Assembly: GCF_001704415.2 (NCBI RefSeq)
Contig: NC_030819.1
Span: 33,722,575-33,786,574 of the forward strand
Reading direction: 5' to 3'
DNA from: Capra hircus
Lineage: Eukaryota > Chordata > Mammalia > Artiodactyla > Bovidae
Length of the DNA stretch: 64,000 nucleotides
Positions 59,343-64,000 of this stretch are shown here, piece after piece (position 1 is the stretch's first letter; each line of letters begins with the position of its first letter). The notes beneath the pieces were generated by a model, which searched no databases, was not told where the DNA came from, and saw only the letters and a list, made by a program, of their open reading frames with translations. Position numbers and translations under genes: made by a program.

Positions 59343-59659
59343 GATATTAACCTTGTTAGCATTAATATAATCCAAGTACTTTATTCAGAAGTTGTTTGGA
59401 GTAGTTCTTTTTATATATATGTGTGGGTGACTACATGATTAGTTTAATATAAAGTTAGTCTTGTTTATTTGTACTTAATTTTTATGAGTTTTTCCTCTGC
59501 CCCACTTGACTTAATATTAGTTTTAAACTATGTGAAATACTAATATAGCTACAGAAATAAAATTATGTAAAGCAACATACTCAGAATTGTAAGTCCTTTT
59601 CCTTCTCTGCTTCTGCTTTACTCCAGTAAGTATCATGGTTTATCCTTACTGCATTCTTT

Positions 59660-60290
59660 TTTGGAAAAAAATCAGAAAGATTGATTTAGATGTAGTCTTA
59701 TTTTCTTTTTTTTTTTTAATAGCACACTATATATACTACTTTGTACTTCGCTTTTTAAAAGTAACACTGTGTAAAAATCTCTCCATATCCATTTGCAGAG
59801 ATCATCCTCATTCCTTTTTACGACTTCGTAGTGCTCCACTGTTGTCAAGGTGTATCATAGTCTTTGAGCCAGTCTGGTGTGTGAGCATGTGGGGTGTTTT
59901 CTTTTTTTTTGCAATGAATAAACTGTGCATATGGTTGGGATTTTTTGGTTTGTTTTTGTTTCCATATTGTTAGAAGCATATCTTCAAACTAAACTTCTGG
60001 AGGTAGGGTTGCTGGCTTAAGCAAAGAATGAGGAGCCTTGTGCTTGGTATATCTGGAGTTGCTGATTCAGACGGTGAATGCATATGTAGTTTTGCTAGAT
60101 GTTGACAGTTCCCTTCCATTGAAGTTATGGCTTTTTGTGTCCCACCAACAATATATGGGAATGCTTATTTTCTCATGGCCTCCCCACAGGAGTATGTGTT
60201 TAAATCTGGAAGCTTCTGCCAACATAATGGGAAGAATGTTGGGAAAATGGTGCCTGTTTAGTTTTAATTTACATTTATGTTACTGTGAAC
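59660..60290 (-). mobile_element. old L1-type remnant
   Basis: Antisense L1 3' text: tctctccatatccatttgca, gtgctccactgttgtcaagg, ggttgctggcttaagcaaag, gttgacagttcccttccatt. Very diverged. Confidence 0.5.
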
Positions 60291-61208
60291 TAAGTTGAGC
60301 TTTTTATTTAAGGATTATAAAAAATCCTTTACTAAATATAGTCTAAAGTAAATTTTTTTAGATTAATATCATACTTGGGAAATTTCTTAAGGTTTATGTC
60401 ATGTCCTGCAACCAATTCATAGTTTACTACTTGACGTGGTCCTGCTTAACTGTAATTTGCTGCAATTACAGAGTTCCTTCTGCTATGATGATGACAGAAT
60501 CTTTAAAATGGCCTTAAAAATACATGTAATTATGTGCCATCATAAACTCCTGCGTACAGTAAAATTTTAGGATAGAAGGCTATAAAAATCAAGGCTTTTA
60601 TCAAGTGTATAAGTATGTGTGTTTATATTCTCATAATATTTGAAGTTGCAAAGTTTTTTTGGTTAATGAGAAGAAGCATTTGCATTAGGTACTATGAATG
60701 ATAGATAACCTAAAAGTGACTAAAACCTTACATTTTAATGATTTATTCATTTCCATCAATGTATCTTTATTACCTATCCAATTACATTGTCAGTTACCTA
60801 CCTATATTCCTTAAGTGCATACTGACTCAAATGGAAAATTTATTATTTAAATAAGCTCTTCCACAGGAAAATCAGATAGCTTATTTTTTTCAGAAATTAA
60901 GCAGTTTTGTAATTGTTTTTTTAATGATATCAGTATGTACTTAAACACAGTGCAGTATCAACCACTTATTAGATAGAAAACAATAGATAATACAGCGGGA
61001 GAGCAGAGACAGTTGATACTGACCATTAATACCTTGGTTTCTGATCACTTAATTCTTAAAATTTTACAGTATTAATTCCTTACTTAACATTAATGTTACA
61101 GTAAGTTGAAGGGATCATCTTTCCAGTATGATGTCCTATTTCTAAACTAGACCAGAAGCTAAAACCTGATTCTTCTTATGCAAGTGGCCTCTTGTCTGTT
61201 GACCTCAG

Positions 61209-61434
61209 GTGACATTCCCAGAGTGTGTGCGGTGGATGACACTCGAGTTTGACCCTCAGTGTGGCACTGCACAGTCAGAAGACGTCCTCCGTTTGTTGAT
61301 CCCCATTAGAACTGTTCAGAATTCAGGATATGGACCAAAGTTGACAGCTGTTCATGAAAATCTGAATTCCTGGATAGAACTAAAGAAATTTTCAGGGTCC
61401 TCTGGGTGGCCTACTATGGTTTTAGTGTTGCCAG
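61209..61434 (+). CDS. MYCBP2: MYCBP2 exon e23: beta-rich segment
   Basis: 226 bases, phase 0 to phase 1. It reads VTFPECVRWMTLEFDPQCGT, AQSEDVLRLLIPIRTVQNSG and ELKKFSGSSGWPTMVLVLP. The pattern H-P-Y ... V-x-F-P ... L-x-F-D-x-x-C-x-T is reminiscent of CUB-like sandwiches seen in other large proteins such as ZZEF1; this likeness is from memory. The acceptor is gacctcag and the donor CAG/gtaagt. Confidence 0.95.
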
Positions 61435-61690
61435 GTAAGTTTCTTTTGTTTTTTTGTCTTATTTTGTTTTATATGGTAAAATACATGCATTTATGAGAAT
61501 TATGTTTAGTAAAGACACGCTATTGAAAATCTTTATTTAATTTTCAGAAGAATGTCTTCAAGACCTCTTCTGTATCTAGATTGCAGTTGATTAGTGAAGA
61601 AGACTCTCTGGGCACTGGACATAACATGACCAAGGTTTAGAAAAGAGACTGTTCTGAGAATCTTGTGAGAAAAGATTAGCTTGTCCAAAG

Positions 61691-61894
61691 AAAGTGTGTC
61701 AGTCACTCAGTTGCGTGTGGCTCTTTGTGACCCCATAGACTGTAGCCCTCCAGGCTCCTCTGTCCATGGGTTTCTCCAGGGAAGAGTACTGGAGTGCGTT
61801 GCCATGTCCTCTCTGGGGGGTCATCCTGACCCATGGACCGAATCCAGGTCTCCTGAACTGCAGGCAGATTCTTTACTGTCTGAGCTGCCAGGGA
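61691..61894 (-). mobile_element. Bov-tA SINE with target duplication
   Basis: + strand: gtcactcagttgcgtgtggc, gtgaccccatagactgtagc, and gtctgagctgccagggaa. Target duplication agcttg(t/a)ccaaag at 61678-61690 and 61895-61907, one mismatch. Confidence 0.93.
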
Positions 61895-62120
61895 AGCTTG
61901 ACCAAAGCAGAGAGTTAATACTGAGGCCAAACTATAGAAAAAATTAGATTCGGTGTTTATTTTCCCAGTAAGTGTTCAATTTTAAAAAGTTGCTGAAGAC
62001 TTCTTTGTTTCAAGAGAGCTAGTGATCCATGGAGCCCACTAAGTTATGTAAAGCTTTGTTTTCAAGCTTGAAGAGTATTTGTGGACAGGTGGGTGCCACA
62101 GATTTGTTATTGTAGTCTGT

Positions 62121-62224
62121 TGTTTTTTTAACCACTTAATCATAAGTTAAGTGATCTTGTGATCTTGCAAACTGTTTTTTTAACCACTTAATCATAAGTT
62201 AAGTGATCCTGTGATCTTGTAAAC
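62121..62224. repeat. 52-bp tandem duplication
   Basis: Copies 62121-62172 and 62173-62224 share taaccacttaatcataagtt and aagtgatc, with two mismatches. Confidence 0.93.
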
Positions 62225-62341
62225 TGAGAGCCAGTTCGAGTTCAGAAACTTCTTTCTTCTGATCTGACCTGCCGTGTTTGTTTGTGAAGAGATCAAAGCC
62301 AGATTCCAGCTTAGAAAAAAGGCTGATCCAGGTCACCTCAG

Positions 62342-62467
62342 TTGGAGAAGGAAATGGCAACCCATTCCAGTATTCTTCCTAGGAAAATCCCATGGACAGA
62401 GGTGCCTGGTGGGCTACAGTCTGTGGGATCACAAAGGGTTGGACATGACTGAGCTACTTACACACAG
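62342..62467 (+). mobile_element. Bov-A monomer SINE with target duplication
   Basis: ttggagaaggaaatggcaac, gtgcctggtgggctacagtc, ggttggacatgactgagcta. A single Bov-A unit without tRNA head. Target duplication aggtcac(c/t)tcag at 62330-62341 and 62468-62479. Confidence 0.93.
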
Positions 62468-62652
62468 AGGTCACTTCAGTAATTGACAGATAATTGACAA
62501 TGATAGCTCATGTAACTTACTTAGGACATGTGATTAAGGAGAATTAAATCATAAAAATGACAACCTGGTATGGTTTTATTGTTTCTAGTGTTGTTTTTAG
62601 CACAGTTTTGTTTAAGTAAATGTAGAAACCCCAAAAGCAAATACAGTATTTA

Positions 62653-62868
62653 GTGCATGTGTGTTCAAGTCATGTCCAACTCTTTTGCGACCTCATGGAC
62701 TGTAGTCCAACAAGCTTCTCTGTCCATGGGATTTTCCAGGCAAGAATACTAGAGTGGGTTGCCATTTCCTTCTCCAGGAGATCTTCCCTACCCAGGGGTC
62801 AAATCCAAGTTTCTTACAACTCCTGCATTGGCAGATGAATTCTTTACCACTGTGCCACCTAGGAAGCC
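62653..62868 (-). mobile_element. Bov-tA SINE
   Basis: + strand: tcaagtcatgtccaactctt, gcgacctcatggactgtagt, gtgggttgccatttccttct, and ttctttaccactgtgccacc. Confidence 0.9.
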
Positions 62869-62965
62869 TGATTTGTATTGCTACCTATCTTGAGATGGAT
62901 GAAAGTAAGGAGATTTTAATAAAGTTGTTTCAGATTTTGAACTCAGTGTTAGTTTTTTTTCTTAG

Positions 62966-63084
62966 GGAACGAGGCCCTTTTTTCATTGGAGACTGCATCA
63001 GATTATGTGAAAGATGACAAAGCTTCTTTCTATGGTTTCAAATGTTTTGCAATTGGATATGAGTTTAGCCCTGGACCTGATGAG
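62966..63084 (+). CDS. MYCBP2: MYCBP2 exon e24: end of beta-rich segment (last exon in window)
   Basis: 119 bases, phase 1 to phase 0. It encodes NEALFSLETASDYVKDDKAS and FYGFKCFAIGYEFSPGPDE. The ending G-F-K-C-x-A-I-G-Y is a terminal strand of the sandwich begun in e22-e23. The acceptor tttttttcttag is strong and the donor GAG/gtgaga. The next exon is outside the window. Confidence 0.95.
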
Positions 63085-63407
63085 GTGAGAATGAATTATC
63101 TTCTTATTCTGTTGAGGAAGATTGTGTTTCTAAGGGCTACTGTTGACTTGGATTGTGTTTGCTGAATATATTCAAGAAGCCTGAAATTTTATTTTAAGCT
63201 AGGGTGTCTAATCTATTTTGTAGTTTAATTTTGTACAAATGAATTGTCTGGTATTGTTGTTTTTAATACGTGGAGAGATCAGAGTCTGTGCAGCATGACC
63301 CAGCCTTTAAAGACAGTATAATCATGCCTGTTCCAAACCTGGTTGGTGACTGTACCTTTCTAAGTGATTTTTTTTTTTTTAATGAAAATATTGATTTATT
63401 TTCTCTT

Positions 63408-63480
63408 TCTTTTTTTTTTTTTTACTTTATAATACTGTACTGGTTTTGCCATACATCAACATGAATCTGCCACGGGTGCT
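63408..63480 (-). mobile_element. very short L1 3' end insertion
   Basis: T run, then actttataatactgtactgg, ttttgccatacatcaacatg and aatctgccacgggtgc. Read on the minus strand this is the last part of the ruminant L1 3' UTR plus its poly(A) tail. Confidence 0.88.
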
Positions 63481-63784
63481 AATTTCACAATGGCACTAAC
63501 TTAATATCTGTCGTAAAGATTTCAAGTAGTACTGTTTAAAAAAAAAGTTAAGGTGAAACAGTGATCATGTTCCATCAAAGTAATAAATGAAAAATCCTTT
63601 GGACTATGAGCTGTTGGTCTAGAACTTTTTGGTCTGAAACAGTATAACCAATGTGAGACATAATATTGAATCTCTTACACTCTTAATTAACCATTAGCTG
63701 CTAACACATGCTTCCTTTTCGTTTGAAACGTTATGCTGGAATGCAAGTCACGTTTTTTTGATAGTCCACATCATCTCTCAAAAA

Positions 63785-64000
63785 TTCTTTTGGACTCTGT
63801 GGGAGAGGGAGAGGGTGCGATGATTTGGGAGAATGGCATTGAAACATGTATAATATCATATGTGAAACGAATCGCCAGTCCAGGTTCAGTGCATGATACT
63901 GGATGCTTGGGGCTGGTGCACTGGGACAACCAGGAGGGGTGATACGGGGAGAGGGGAGGCAGGGGGGTTCAGGATGGGGAACACATGTATACCTGTGGCA
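63785..64000 (+). mobile_element. ruminant L1 3' UTR, continuing past window end
   Basis: Sense: cttttggactctgtgggaga, gagaatggcattgaaacatg, gaatcgccagtccaggttca, gatgcttggggctggtgcac, and gaacacatgtatacctgtgg. Its last bases meet the sequence present in antisense at 63465-63480. Confidence 0.9.

Larger units (their letters stand above)
56049..61208 (+). other. intron 22 (5.2 kb), SINE-dense
   Basis: It contains a CHR SINE, four Bov-tA and one Bov-A2 within about 3 kb (56366-59342), set in old L1 sequence (57400-58250 and 59660-60290). 60300-61208 is unclassified AT-rich sequence. Confidence 0.8.
61435..62965 (+). other. intron 23 with three SINEs and a 52-bp duplication
   Basis: It contains a Bov-tA (61691-61894), a 52-bp tandem duplication (62121-62224), a Bov-A monomer (62342-62467) and a Bov-tA (62653-62868) within 1.5 kb. 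Little unique sequence remains. Confidence 0.85.
3004..63084 (+). other. MYCBP2: MYCBP2 gene body, internal part (24 exons; both ends outside window)
   Basis: Twenty-four exons, 3,722 coding bases in total, join in phase into one reading frame of about 1,240 residues with the MYCBP2/PAM order: RCC1 repeats, PHR1, helical region, PHR2, linker, beta-rich segment. The family product is a giant (about 4,600 residues) neuronal E3 ubiquitin ligase of the Highwire/RPM-1/Phr1 family. It works with FBXO45 and SKP1, restrains DLK (MAP3K12) and NMNAT2, and has a C-terminal RING-Cys-relay that esterifies threonine (established knowledge; that domain is not in this window). Recognition is from memory of the family, not a search. 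All introns are GT-AG, and there is no frameshift or stop in any exon. Start codon, promoter, 3' exons and polyadenylation site lie outside. Confidence 0.95.
63085..64000 (+). other. intron 24 (partial)
   Basis: It holds two bovine-type L1 3' pieces in opposite orientation. 63085-63400 and 63485-63780 show no recognisable repeat. The window ends inside the second L1. Confidence 0.8.

Noticed and set aside
1..64000. CRISPR arrays, bacterial operons, phage or integron structures, snoRNA/miRNA genes, CpG-island promoters
   Set aside because: None supported. The window is internal intron-exon sequence of one vertebrate gene; short hairpins cannot be judged reliably by eye.

Overview
The window is an internal stretch of a large vertebrate gene on the + strand, from a ruminant (Bovidae) nuclear genome. 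Two things show this. Twenty-four short open segments flanked by AG/GT splice signals join in phase to about 1,240 codons that I recognise as the middle of MYCBP2 (PAM, the Highwire/RPM-1 family E3 ubiquitin ligase). The introns carry ruminant-specific repeats: BovB (RTE) LINEs ending in (AACTG)n, Bov-tA and Bov-A2 SINEs, tRNA-Glu derived CHR SINEs and young bovine-type L1 3' ends. Cattle, sheep and goat cannot be told apart by eye.

Layout: positions 1-3003 are intron. Exons e1-e4 (3004-18703) encode RCC1-type beta-propeller repeats. e5-e6 (19330-23820) are a linker. e7-e12 (24758-35385) carry the first PHR domain. e13-e16 (37468-45622) are a helical, probably armadillo-like segment. e17-e19 (47767-51132) carry the second PHR domain. 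e20-e22 (53467-56048) are a helical/hydrophobic linker. e22-e24 (55830-63084) end in a beta-rich segment that may be CUB-like. The gene runs off both sides: the N-terminus, filamin repeat, DOC domain and C-terminal RING/TC domain are outside the window. All 24 donors are GT and all acceptors AG, every junction keeps frame, and no inactivating change is seen, so this is the functional locus and not a pseudogene.

The rest is intron. Old LINEs (L2, L1M), MIRs and DNA transposons (MER5-like, Tigger-like) form the base layer, with ruminant retroposons on top. The densest cluster is in intron 22 (56049-61208). Several insertions are nested, the clearest being a BovB 3' fragment inside a Tigger-like element in intron 18. 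Five perfect or near-perfect short tandem duplications are scattered through the introns, plus a 12-bp triplet repeat.

I found no undescribed multi-gene system. The least explained item is a minus-strand open segment at about 51690-51900 with CPNC and CGEC motifs and an acceptor-like upstream boundary.
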